Source: UBA5078 sp040384465
GTDB lineage: Bacteria; Pseudomonadota; Gammaproteobacteria; Pseudomonadales; Pseudohongiellaceae
DNA: 64,000 nt
Direction: 5' to 3'
Assembly (NCBI GenBank): GCA_040384465.1
Contig: JAZKJF010000008.1
Location: 1 to 64,000, forward strand
Both the position numbers and the translations under genes were made by a program. Within the stretch, counting starts at the first letter, position 1, and every line of letters starts with the position of its first letter. The notes beneath the pieces are model-generated. The model saw only the letters and a program-made list of their open reading frames with translations. It was not told the DNA's origin and ran no database searches. Shown here piece by piece: positions 7,586 through 16,462 of the stretch.

Positions 7586-9345
7586 TCATCACCCTGCTCT
7601 GGTTCGGTAAATTGAATCTTGTGCAGGTTGGCATAGTGGCCTTTCAAAGCAAGCAGCTCCTGGTGGGTCCCCGATTCGACGATGCTACCCTTGTCCATCA
7701 CGATGATGATGTCGGCATTTTCGATAGTGGAGAGACGGTGTGCGATTACAAAGGTAGTGCGGCCCTTCATCAGCGTGCTGAGCGCCTGCTGAATGTGCTG
7801 CTCGGACTCAGAGTCCAGCGCCGAAGTCGCTTCGTCGAGCACCAGGATCGGCGCATCCTTGAGGAAGGCTCTGGCAATCGCGACGCGCTGCCGCTGTCCG
7901 CCCGACAGCATCAGGCCGGAATCGCCGACGATAGAGTGAATGCCATTCCCCAGTTTTTCGATAAACTCCATGGCGTGCGCATTTTTTGCCACCGCGATAA
8001 TGGCCTCATCGCTGATGCTGCCATCACTGCCGTAAGCAATGTTGTCCGCCACTGTCCCCTCAAACAGCACCACATCCTGGCTGACGACGGCAATCTGCTG
8101 ACGCAGGTTTTGCAGGGTGTAGTCCTGCACCGGCACGCCATCGATCTTCAGCACACCGGATTCGATGTTGTAGAAACGCGGCAGCAGGCTCACCAGCGTG
8201 GATTTGCCACTGCCGGATCTACCTACCAAGGCCACACTCTGCCCAGGTTTCACCGTGATATTGATGTGTGACAACACCGGCTCACCTTCTTTGTAGGCGA
8301 AGCTGACGTCTTCGAAGCTCACCTCACCTCGCACCCGAGCGACCGTGTGAGTGCCAGTGTCTTGTTCCGGTGTCTCATCCAGCAGCGAGAAGATGCTGTC
8401 GGCTGCGGAGATGCCACGCTGCACCACGGAGTTGACCTGGGAGAGTTGGCGAATGGGTTTGGCCAGCAATCCTGCCACCGTCAGAAAGGAGACGAAGTCA
8501 CCGGCAGAGGCACTGGCAAACAACTCTGGCGACATGGCGAACCAGATCAGCACTGCCATGGCAACGCCGATCAGAAACTGGATGGTGGGAATTGCCACTG
8601 ACTGCGTGCCGACCATCTTCATGTTCTGACGACGATTCCGCTCACTGGCATAGCGAAAGCGATCCAGCACAAAGTCACTGGCGTTGAAAGTCCTGACGAC
8701 CCGTTGCCCCTTGATGGATTCGTTGGTGATCTGGGTGACGTCTCCCATGGAGTTTTGCATCTGCGCACTGTACTTGCGGAACTTGCTGGACGCGAAATTC
8801 ACCACCAGAGCGACGCAGGGAGCCACCAGCAGGAAGACCAGACTCAGTTGCCAGTTGCTCCAGAATAACGCGATCAGCAGACCGATCACGGTCAGCCCTT
8901 CGCGAAAGATCACAGTCACGGCGTTGGTAGCGGCGCCGCTGATCTGCGACACATCGTAAGTTACCTTGGACACCAGACGCCCAGCGGTGCTGTTGTCGTA
9001 ATAACGCACAGGCAGCTGTAGCATCTTGTTCATGAGGTCGCAGCGCAGTTTGTGCACAATGTGGTTGGCGATGTACTCCAGCGAATACCCCCCCATGAAA
9101 CCCCCAATCCCGCGCACCACCACAATCGCCACACAGATCAGCGGGCTGAGGATACGAGCATCCGGATTGCCGGCATTGACCTGATCGACCGTCCAGCCCA
9201 GCCACTCTGCCGTGGCCACGCCGGTGATTGAAAAAATGATGTAGCCGAGCACGCTGACGCCGAACACCATACGGTGAGGTTTCACGTACATGAGCAGGCG
9301 CTTGTACAGCTCCCAGCCCCGCTTATCCATCTTCTGTTTTGCCAT
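7582..9345 (-). CDS. msbA: Lipid A export ATP-binding/permease
   Basis: Homodimeric ABC exporter that flips core-lipid A across the inner membrane. It has the six-helix transmembrane domain in the N-terminal 320 residues, then a nucleotide-binding domain with Walker A GRSGSGKST, the signature LSGGQRQR and Walker B ILVLDEAT followed by the H-loop IAHRLST. Length 587 is standard (E. coli 582). It sits between exbD (54 bases upstream) and lpxK (4-base overlap). Confidence 0.95.
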   Translation of the reverse strand: MAKQKMDKRGWELYKRLLMYVKPHRMVFGVSVLGYIIFSITGVATAEWLGWTVDQVNAGNPDARILSPLICVAIVVVRGIGGFMGGYSLEYIANHIVHKLRCDLMNKMLQLPVRYYDNSTAGRLVSKVTYDVSQISGAATNAVTVIFREGLTVIGLLIALFWSNWQLSLVFLLVAPCVALVVNFASSKFRKYSAQMQNSMGDVTQITNESIKGQRVVRTFNASDFVLDRFRYASERNRRQNMKMVGTQSVAIPTIQFLIGVAMAVLIWFAMSPELFASASAGDFVSFLTVAGLLAKPIRQLSQVNSVVQRGISAADSIFSLLDETPEQDTGTHTVARVRGEVSFEDVSFAYKEGEPVLSHINITVKPGQSVALVGRSGSGKSTLVSLLPRFYNIESGVLKIDGVPVQDYTLQNLRQQIAVVSQDVVLFEGTVADNIAYGSDGSISDEAIIAVAKNAHAMEFIEKLGNGIHSIVGDSGLMLSGGQRQRVAIARAFLKDAPILVLDEATSALDSESEQHIQQALSTLMKGRTTFVIAHRLSTIENADIIIVMDKGSIVESGTHQELLALKGHYANLHKIQFTEPEQGDE

Positions 9346-9399
9346 ACTGTGATGTCGTCTGTTCGGTGAATGCGGAGGACGTCAGCCTCCTGCGGGGAC

Positions 9400-9822
9400 T
9401 CAGTTGTCGTCGTCCGGTTGGCGCGTCGCAATACTGAGCTTGCTGAAACCGGATTTGCCAATGGCATCCATGGCCGTGACTACCGACTGATGGGAGGCTT
9501 CCGCATCAGCAATCAGAATCAGTGCCACATCCCGGTCGCCCAGTGCCACTTCTTCCAGCCCCTGCATCAGGGTGCTGAGCTCTGAATTCACCAGCGGGCG
9601 GCCGTCAATCGCGTAGGCACCGCCCTGACTGACGGAAATCTCGATAGTGCGGGCGGTTTGTTGCACCGCGTTACCATCGGCCTCCGGAAGGTTGACGGCA
9701 AGACGCGATTCGCGAGTGAAAGTGGTAGACACCATGAAGAAGATCAGCAGCAGGAAGACCACATCAATCAACGGTGTCAGGTTGATCTCCAGGTCCTGTG
9801 TAATGCGACGCTGAAACTTCAC
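9400..9822 (-). CDS. exbD: ExbD/TolR family biopolymer transport protein
   Basis: Small bitopic protein of a proton-driven motor. One N-terminal transmembrane helix (about 15-35) carries the essential proton-relay Asp20 in TPLIDVVFLLL, and a periplasmic domain follows. Length 140 is normal. It overlaps exbB by four bases, so the two are co-translated. There is no tonB beside it; the pair forms part of the exbB-exbD-msbA-lpxK string, as in pseudomonads. Its exact energised partner is therefore not known from context. Confidence 0.92.
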   Translation of the reverse strand: MKFQRRITQDLEINLTPLIDVVFLLLIFFMVSTTFTRESRLAVNLPEADGNAVQQTARTIEISVSQGGAYAIDGRPLVNSELSTLMQGLEEVALGDRDVALILIADAEASHQSVVTAMDAIGKSGFSKLSIATRQPDDDN

Positions 9823-10454
9823 GGATTTCCGATCTCTTTGATTTCGACACGGCGATCACTGTGCAGAGCATCCACCAGCTTGATGGACTCCTGCTCCAGA
9901 CCGAGCACCAGCGTATCGACACGCCGCATGAACATGCGGTGGAACATGTACGCAGGAATGGCGACACACAAGCCGGCAGCTGTCGTTATCAACGCTTGCG
10001 AGATACCCCCGGCCAGCGCACTCGGGTCCCCGGTGCCCTGCACCATGATTTCGCTGAACACCTGAATCATGCCGAACACAGTTCCCAGCAAGCCCAGCAA
10101 AGGGGTGATGGCGGCAATGATGCCCAAGGTATTGAGGTAGCGTTCGAGATCGTGCACTACAAGGCTTGCCGCCTGCTCGATGCTTTCGGTCATCGCGCTG
10201 CGTCCGTACTTGGCATTGACCAGACCAGCGGCGAGGATTTGTCCGAGGGGGGAAGCGAGTCGCAACTCGCGCAGATGAGCGGCGTCGAGTTCGTTGTTCT
10301 TGATCCAGGTCCAGACCTGGCCGAGGGTGTAGCGAGGGGAGATCCGCGTTGCGCTGAGTGTCCAGAAACGCTCGATCACGATGGCAATGGCCACGATCGA
10401 ACTCAGAATGATGGGCAGCATCAACCAACCGCCTGCCTTGATTATTTCAACCAC
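9819..10454 (-). CDS. exbB: MotA/TolQ/ExbB proton channel protein
   Basis: Three transmembrane helices (about 10-30, 105-130 and 150-175) and the conserved core ITPLLGLLGTVFGMI identify the ExbB/TolQ family. With ExbD it forms an inner-membrane complex that uses the proton gradient to drive outer-membrane events. The length is 211 residues. It lies 87 bases downstream of comEC on the same strand. Confidence 0.93.
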   Translation of the reverse strand: MVEIIKAGGWLMLPIILSSIVAIAIVIERFWTLSATRISPRYTLGQVWTWIKNNELDAAHLRELRLASPLGQILAAGLVNAKYGRSAMTESIEQAASLVVHDLERYLNTLGIIAAITPLLGLLGTVFGMIQVFSEIMVQGTGDPSALAGGISQALITTAAGLCVAIPAYMFHRMFMRRVDTLVLGLEQESIKLVDALHSDRRVEIKEIGNP

Positions 10455-10541
10455 AATCTACCTCCGGTAATGACGGCGGCTACTTTACCATACTCAATCA
10501 CCACCACGTGAGCGCCAGTTAGCCACCTTTGGCAGCGAAGA

Positions 10542-13022
10542 CTATCGGTCTGGCGCCACCTTCTGAACACTGTGAGTGTCAAGCCCGTGCAAACGCGCGG
10601 ACTCTGACGAAGGACGCGTGAACCAGTAGCGCCGTTCATGGCTGCGAAATTCCTGCGGTGGCAGCAGAGTTGCCGTCTCTCCCAGGCGCAGCGTGAGTGC
10701 ACCTGACAGGGCAGTGTTGTAGGGCGCCACTCCGAGCGACTCATAGCGCGCCACGACGTCGGGCGCCGGGTGGCCAAACTGACTGCGATAGCCTGCCGAG
10801 TACAGCACGACGCTCGGTTGTACCGCTGTCAGAAACGCTGCCGAAGAGGAAGTGCGACTGCCATGGTGCGGAGCGACCAACACATCACTGCCCAGAGCAG
10901 CGCCGTAAGCCTGCAGCAACCGCCGCTCGGCCTCGGCTTCAATGTCGCCCGGCAGCAATGCACTCTGACCAGCAGCCTCGATGCGCAAGACACAGGAGCT
11001 GTCATTCCCATCGTAGGGCAACCCAGCAGGCGGGTGCAAAATCTCGAACTGTACTCCGTCCCATTCCCAGCGCTGGTGTTGTTCGCACAGTGCGAAATTC
11101 TCCGGTGCTTTCCCCAGCGCTGGCCATGTACTACCTGCTATGTCGCCTATCTCCATCAGTTTCAGCAATGACTCCACCCCACCGGCATGGTCGTTGTCAC
11201 CATGGCTGACAATGAGCCTGTCCACACGCCGCAATCCGTTGCGGCGCAGAAACGGAAAGACCACCGCGCTGCCAGTATCGAAACTCTCGCTCAGACGCGG
11301 GCCGGTGTCATAGACCAGCACATGCTCTGCCGTCTGCACGACCACTGCCAAGCCCTGCCCTACATCCAGTACAGTGATCTCGGCAATACCAGGGTCGAGA
11401 CGTTGGCGCTGCGGAAACAGCAATGGCAGAAACATCACCAGTGCCAGCCAACGGGCAGGCCAGCCACGCGGCATCAACAGCAGCAAAGTACCGAACCCGG
11501 CAAACACCAATGCCGCTATCGTCAGACCAAAGAATTGCCAGAGCACCAGCTCCCCACTCTGACGAGTCAATGCCTGCAGCAACCAGATCACCACTGCCAG
11601 CACATGGTCGGCGACCGTCAATAACAGTGCGCCAAGCGGAGCATGGATCACCAGCAACAAGGTGCCCAGCAGAGCCACCGGCACCACCAGAATATTGACC
11701 AAAGGAATCGCCAGCACGTTGGCCAATGGCGAGAGCAGGGACAGCTGCTGCATCATGATGGCCAGCGGCACGATCATGCCGATGAAGACCACGTACTGCG
11801 GTTGCACATGCTGTTGCCACAGACGCTGCCAAGACCAGCGTTCGTGCTCGCCAGTGTCGGGGTGACGATCAGCACCGCGCAAATGTCGAATGCCACCGAA
11901 GGCCAGCAACAAGGTGCCAACTGCCCCAAAAGACAGCCAGAATCCCGCCCCTGTCAGGCTTAGCGGATTGATCAACAGCACCAGTGTCAGCGCCAGACAA
12001 AAGCTGAACGACACCGGCAATTGCCGCCCCATAAGCTGGCCACTCATGAACACCAGCACCATGATGCAGGAGCGTTGCGTCGGCACTGAAAATCCTGCCA
12101 ACACACCGTACAGAAGAGCGCCCGTTACCGCCCCAAGTGCCCCGCATTTCTGCGCAGGAATACGCAGCAACAACCATGGGCTCACGCGCACCAAGCGGTT
12201 ACACAAGCCGTAGCACAGCAAGGCAACGAAGGCGATGTGCATTCCGGAAATCACAATCAGATGGTTGGTTCCGGTTGCTGTGAACAACGACCAACTCTCG
12301 GCGCTGATCTGCTCCTGATCGCCCAGCACCAAGGCCAGGATGATGCTGGCGTGGGGCAAGTCCTGCATCGCTGCCAGCATTTTCTCGCGCAGCCGGAAAC
12401 GCACTAAGGAGATTGAAAGCGGACCATCTTCCAGATGCACATTGAACGGGTTCTCCCGCACATACCCTTTTGCCGCATAGGCTTGTTGAAACAGCCAGCC
12501 CTCGTAGTCGAAACCACCGGGATTGGCGAAACCGTGAGGTTGATTCAAACGCACACGCAGCAGCCAGCGCTGGTCGGGAATGAGATCGACACTGCCGTAG
12601 TGGTTGAGCAGAATTTTGCGATCATTAAAGCGGGAGCTGAACTCCGGAGGCTGGTCGGAACAATCGCGCGGCAACAGGGTGAAACAACTGCTCTCCACCT
12701 GAAACGTGAACTGCTGAGAGCGCCCGTTGCTTTGTGGCAGACCGCGCACCTCGCCAGTGACCCAGAAGTCTTCACCCTCTAACTCAGCAGGAAGCAATGC
12801 TGCCAGACGTGCACTGCCTACCCCGATTGCCCAGCCGATCCCCAGCAACAAAGCAGCAGCGACAGCAACAGGTGCAGGGGCACGCCACACTGTCACGCAC
12901 AAGGGCACCGCCAGCGCGATCAGCCATATGAAGTGCAGCGCGGGCAAATCAGAAAGGTGAGAAACAACGGCAGTGCCGCTGCAGAACGCGATCATCCGTG
13001 AGCGCATGGTTTGGCAATCCAA
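10542..13022 (-). CDS. comEC: ComEC/Rec2 DNA internalisation protein
   Basis: Inner-membrane channel for uptake of single-stranded DNA in natural transformation. It has the N-terminal DUF4131 region, the Competence transmembrane domain beginning about residue 220 (VISGMHIAF) and a C-terminal metallo-beta-lactamase-like domain with LDVGQGLAVVV, the metal motif SHGDNDHAGG and a later APHHGS. At 826 residues it is full length for a proteobacterial ComEC, with no frameshift. Many gammaproteobacteria keep comEC next to exbBD/msbA whether or not they are known to be competent; no other competence gene is in the window. Confidence 0.93.
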   Translation of the reverse strand: MDCQTMRSRMIAFCSGTAVVSHLSDLPALHFIWLIALAVPLCVTVWRAPAPVAVAAALLLGIGWAIGVGSARLAALLPAELEGEDFWVTGEVRGLPQSNGRSQQFTFQVESSCFTLLPRDCSDQPPEFSSRFNDRKILLNHYGSVDLIPDQRWLLRVRLNQPHGFANPGGFDYEGWLFQQAYAAKGYVRENPFNVHLEDGPLSISLVRFRLREKMLAAMQDLPHASIILALVLGDQEQISAESWSLFTATGTNHLIVISGMHIAFVALLCYGLCNRLVRVSPWLLLRIPAQKCGALGAVTGALLYGVLAGFSVPTQRSCIMVLVFMSGQLMGRQLPVSFSFCLALTLVLLINPLSLTGAGFWLSFGAVGTLLLAFGGIRHLRGADRHPDTGEHERWSWQRLWQQHVQPQYVVFIGMIVPLAIMMQQLSLLSPLANVLAIPLVNILVVPVALLGTLLLVIHAPLGALLLTVADHVLAVVIWLLQALTRQSGELVLWQFFGLTIAALVFAGFGTLLLLMPRGWPARWLALVMFLPLLFPQRQRLDPGIAEITVLDVGQGLAVVVQTAEHVLVYDTGPRLSESFDTGSAVVFPFLRRNGLRRVDRLIVSHGDNDHAGGVESLLKLMEIGDIAGSTWPALGKAPENFALCEQHQRWEWDGVQFEILHPPAGLPYDGNDSSCVLRIEAAGQSALLPGDIEAEAERRLLQAYGAALGSDVLVAPHHGSRTSSSAAFLTAVQPSVVLYSAGYRSQFGHPAPDVVARYESLGVAPYNTALSGALTLRLGETATLLPPQEFRSHERRYWFTRPSSESARLHGLDTHSVQKVAPDR

Positions 13023-13072
13023 TTAAGGCATCACCTTGGAGTATAGAAGCGAATCCCAGAACAGTGGGGGTG

Positions 13073-13138
13073 AAACTTGGGGTCAGAGTAAAAATACAGT
13101 AGTTTGCACTACTGTATTTTTACTCTGACCCCAAGTTT
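13073..13138. repeat. Perfect 31-bp-arm palindrome between lolE and comEC
   Basis: Arms 13073-13103 and 13108-13138 are perfect reverse complements (31 bp) around the 4-base loop TTGC. The arm contains CTTGGGGTCAGAGTAAAAA. The right arm ends directly against the lolE stop codon (TAG on the minus strand, 13139-13141). It could end lolE transcription, but the arms lack the usual GC stem plus U tract layout. The sequence resembles repeated palindromic (REP-like) units that I recall near Y1-type transposases in other proteobacteria; that link is from memory. No second copy was seen in this window. Confidence 0.85.
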
Positions 13139-14431
13139 CTACTCGAAGCGCAGGGCTTCGGCGGGCTGCACCCGCGACGCGCGATAGGCGGGATAGACGG
13201 TTGCCAATACTGACAGCATGAATACGCCAATGCTGACTCCAACGATGTCGGCAAGACGGATTTGCGAAGGCAGGAAATCCACAGGGTAAACCTCAGCACT
13301 AAGCAGCTTCACCCCCAGCGCGGACTCAATCAAGGCTGCGATATCGCTGATGGTCAGTGAGAAAAACACCCCGAACACAACACCCAATCCGGTACCAATC
13401 AGCCCGACCACACACCCCTGTGTCATGAAGATGCGGCCGATGGTCTGCGGGCTGGCACCAAGGGTTCTGAGGATGGCGATATCCCCACGCTTGTCACGCA
13501 CGATCATGATGAGGCTGACCACCAAATTGAACGCCGCGACGCCCACCAGCAACCACAACAAGAAGCTGACGATGGTGCGCGAGAATTGAATGTTCTCGTA
13601 GATATTGCCGAACAGCTGCGTCCAGGTCTGCACTTCAAAATCCACTGACAACTGCTCCTGCAGTTCAGCACGCAGCTCACGCACCGCAAACAGGTCGTCG
13701 ATGCGGAAGCGCAGGCCAGTGTAACTGTCCCGGTAACGGTACAAGGCCTGCGCATCCTGCAGCGTGATCATCGCCATGGCGCTGTCCAGCTCCAAGGTCC
13801 CCACACGGTAAATGCCCGCCACCGTAAACTGGCGTTGGGTCGGCAGTGGCACCAGCGGATTGACCGACACATTCAGGGAATAAAGACTGACCTTGTCACC
13901 CAGACCAACCCCCAGATTTTCTGCCAGAGTGGCACCCAGCACGATGTTGAAACGGCCGTCGTTCAGCCCTGCCAGGCTGCCAGTAAGCATGAAACGGTCG
14001 ATGATGGAGATGCGCCCCTCCTGCTCCGGATCGATGCCGTTGACAAGGACGCCTTTGGAATAGCCCGGCACTGCTAACACTCCAGTCGCTTCAATCAGTG
14101 GGGCCGTAGCCAGCACTCTGGGATGGTTGTCCAGCAAGGCCTGAATGGGCTGCCACTGCTCCGGCGTCTGCCGTACCTGCGCCTTGATAGTGGCGTGCGG
14201 CAATATGCCGAGGATGTTCTCGCGCACTTCCCGATCAAAACCATTCATCACCGACAACACGGTGATCAAGATGGTAATGCCCAGCGCCAGACCACTGATG
14301 GTCAGCAAGGACATGAAAGAGACCAGCTGGCTGCGGCGCCCTACGCTGACGTAACGCAATGCCATCCACGCGGAGAACGAGCTTGCCGCGAGGGCGCCTA
14401 TGGCAGAGGAGTTGCGCGGTTCAGCGGCCAT
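13139..14431 (-). CDS. lolE: Lipoprotein-releasing ABC transporter permease LolE
   Basis: Inner-membrane subunit of LolCDE, which extracts outer-membrane lipoproteins and passes them to LolA. It shows the family N terminus ALRYVSVGRRSQLVSFMS, a first transmembrane helix (about 45-70), a large periplasmic domain and three C-terminal helices, ending ATVYPAYRASRVQPAEALRF. The DFLPSQ segment and the middle region look closer to E. coli LolE than LolC, and it is third in the operon. The frame continues upstream, but the ATG at 14431 overlaps lolD by 11 bases and gives a sensible 430 residues. Which paralogue is C or E is less certain than the family. Confidence 0.9.
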   Translation of the reverse strand: MAAEPRNSSAIGALAASSFSAWMALRYVSVGRRSQLVSFMSLLTISGLALGITILITVLSVMNGFDREVRENILGILPHATIKAQVRQTPEQWQPIQALLDNHPRVLATAPLIEATGVLAVPGYSKGVLVNGIDPEQEGRISIIDRFMLTGSLAGLNDGRFNIVLGATLAENLGVGLGDKVSLYSLNVSVNPLVPLPTQRQFTVAGIYRVGTLELDSAMAMITLQDAQALYRYRDSYTGLRFRIDDLFAVRELRAELQEQLSVDFEVQTWTQLFGNIYENIQFSRTIVSFLLWLLVGVAAFNLVVSLIMIVRDKRGDIAILRTLGASPQTIGRIFMTQGCVVGLIGTGLGVVFGVFFSLTISDIAALIESALGVKLLSAEVYPVDFLPSQIRLADIVGVSIGVFMLSVLATVYPAYRASRVQPAEALRFE

Positions 14432-15191
14432 GCGCATCCCCATCCACACTCTGCGGCTCAAGGCGACCGTTGCGCAGCAACAACACCCTGTCGAGTGAGC
14501 GTGCAAATTCCTCGTCATGAGTCACAACAATGAAGCTGGTCGCCAGCTGGGTATTCAGCTCCGCCATCAACAGATGAATCTCGCGTGCCGTGTGGCGGTC
14601 AAGATTACCGGTAGGTTCGTCGAGCAGCACACAGCGCGGCTCTGTGACCAGCGCCCGGGCGATAGCGACACGCTGACGTTCGCCTCCGGAAAGCTCCGAC
14701 GGCTTGTGCTCCAAACGATGCCCAAGCCCGACACGCACGAGGATGGCCTTGCCTCTCTGTGCCGCACGCCGTACATCCAGCCCGGCGATCAACAGAGGCA
14801 TGCAGACGTTTTCAAGCGCCGTGAACTCTCCCAGCAGATGGTGAAACTGATAGACGAAGCCGAGATAACGGTTACGCATCTGGCCACGCTGCGTTTCGTT
14901 GAGCGACGCCAGGTTCATGCCGGCGACCAGCACATCCCCCTGCGTAGGCAAGTCGAGTCCACCGAGCAGATTCAACAAGGTCGTCTTTCCCGAGCCTGAG
15001 CTACCAACAATCGCGATACGCTCCCCGGCGTACACCTGCAGATTCAGGTCCTCCAGGACTTTGACCTCTTCCGGACCCTGAAAGTAGACCTTGCCGAGAT
15101 GCCGACACTCCAGCATCAGTTCAGGGCCCAGATCATGATTGGCGGTGCCATCGACCGAAGCAGCCGACGCGGACAGAGGGATTGAGTTCAT
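14421..15191 (-). CDS. lolD: Lipoprotein-releasing ABC transporter ATPase LolD
   Basis: ATPase subunit of LolCDE. Walker A is GSSGSGKTT, the signature is LSGGERQR and Walker B is CVLLDEPTG with the H-loop VVTHDEEFA. The LolD-specific stretch FVYQFHHLLGEFTALENV is present. It has about 25 residues before the usual LolD start; Met26 (before LECRHLGKVY) is an alternative. It starts two bases after lolC ends and overlaps lolE, so all three subunits are co-expressed. Confidence 0.95.
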   Translation of the reverse strand: MNSIPLSASAASVDGTANHDLGPELMLECRHLGKVYFQGPEEVKVLEDLNLQVYAGERIAIVGSSGSGKTTLLNLLGGLDLPTQGDVLVAGMNLASLNETQRGQMRNRYLGFVYQFHHLLGEFTALENVCMPLLIAGLDVRRAAQRGKAILVRVGLGHRLEHKPSELSGGERQRVAIARALVTEPRCVLLDEPTGNLDRHTAREIHLLMAELNTQLATSFIVVTHDEEFARSLDRVLLLRNGRLEPQSVDGDAHGR

Positions 15192-15193
15192 GT

Positions 15194-16462
15194 TTATTCG
15201 TACCTCAGCACTTCGGCAGGCTGAATGCGGGTTGCCCGGTAAGCAGGGTAAAGAGTGGCGAGAAAGCTCACCGCCAACGCACTGATGCAGATCAGCACTA
15301 CGTCTTCCGCGCGCAGTTCAGCGCGCAGATAGGAAATCATATAGACATCGTCCGGGGAAAACGCGGCATTCAGCATGGACTCTATGCCCTGCATCACCCG
15401 GGTCAGATTGAGCGAGAGCAGAACGCCAAGCACGGCGCCGAGTGCAGTACCAAAGACACCCACGGTCGTCCCCTGCGTCACGAACACGGTCATGATGGTG
15501 GCGCGGCTCGCTCCCATGGTCCGCAGGATAGCGATGTCGGCACTCTTGTCGGCCACCACCATCACCAGAGTCGACACAATGTTGACGGCACCGATGACCA
15601 CGATCATCAGCAACATGAAGCCGGTCAGCGTTTTCTCCAGTCGCAGGGCATCGAACAGGCTGCTTTGGGTCTCGCTCCAGCTGCTGCTACTGAGCTGATC
15701 ACTGCTGAGAGCCACCGGCAAGGTGTTCAACGCTTCCTGTGCAATGGCGCCCGCATTGAAAACATCTGTGACGCGCAGGCGCAGATGGACATCTTGTGCG
15801 CTGCTTGGTGGCGCAGAACCACCAAACAAAGTCTGAGCCGCAGACAAGCCGATCATCACCGTATTGTTGTTGCCATAAAAACCGAAATCGACGGCACCCA
15901 CGACCTGAAATTTCATGACATCACTCAGATTGCGGCCGATCAGGCTGTTCAGCGACATCAAGGTCAGCTCGTCCCCCTGATACATGCCCAGACGATTCGC
16001 CATACTGAGGCCGAGAATAATGCCGTTGTCGGTCTCGCTCAGCCGCTCCAGCAAAGTCAGGAAAACGGGATTCTCCACCTGCAGCACGTCTGGTTCATAC
16101 TCAGGGTCAACACCACGAATCTGCAGAAACTCGCCCCCGCCGTCGTAGCGCAGCCACCCTTCGCCTTCGACATAGGGCGCGGCCCCGATCACCTCCGGGT
16201 GCGCCTGCACCGCCGCCAGCAACTCCGGCCAGCGCGTCGCCAAACCATTGCCATCAGCAATACTGGCGTGCGGTACGGACTTCAGGGTTTCGTCACGCAT
16301 AGTACTGGTCGAACCGTTAATGACCGAGAGCACGACGATGAGCGCAAGCACTCCCACTGTGATGCCCAGTGTCGAGACGATGGAAACGAAAGAGATGATC
16401 TGACTCTTCTTGCGCGTCCGTGTGTAACGCAGGCCAATGAAGAGTGCGACGGGTTTAAACAT
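15194..16462 (-). CDS. lolC: Lipoprotein-releasing ABC transporter permease LolC
   Basis: First Lol gene of the operon. It begins FKPVALFIGLRYTR, very like E. coli LolC, and ends AYRATRIQPAEVLRYE. One N-terminal and three C-terminal transmembrane segments bracket a periplasmic domain; the length is 422. In E. coli LolC carries the LolA-binding hook; I did not try to locate it. The ATG overlaps the stop of an upstream serine recombinase by eight bases, which is not a usual neighbour of lolC. Confidence 0.92.
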   Translation of the reverse strand: MFKPVALFIGLRYTRTRKKSQIISFVSIVSTLGITVGVLALIVVLSVINGSTSTMRDETLKSVPHASIADGNGLATRWPELLAAVQAHPEVIGAAPYVEGEGWLRYDGGGEFLQIRGVDPEYEPDVLQVENPVFLTLLERLSETDNGIILGLSMANRLGMYQGDELTLMSLNSLIGRNLSDVMKFQVVGAVDFGFYGNNNTVMIGLSAAQTLFGGSAPPSSAQDVHLRLRVTDVFNAGAIAQEALNTLPVALSSDQLSSSSWSETQSSLFDALRLEKTLTGFMLLMIVVIGAVNIVSTLVMVVADKSADIAILRTMGASRATIMTVFVTQGTTVGVFGTALGAVLGVLLSLNLTRVMQGIESMLNAAFSPDDVYMISYLRAELRAEDVVLICISALAVSFLATLYPAYRATRIQPAEVLRYE

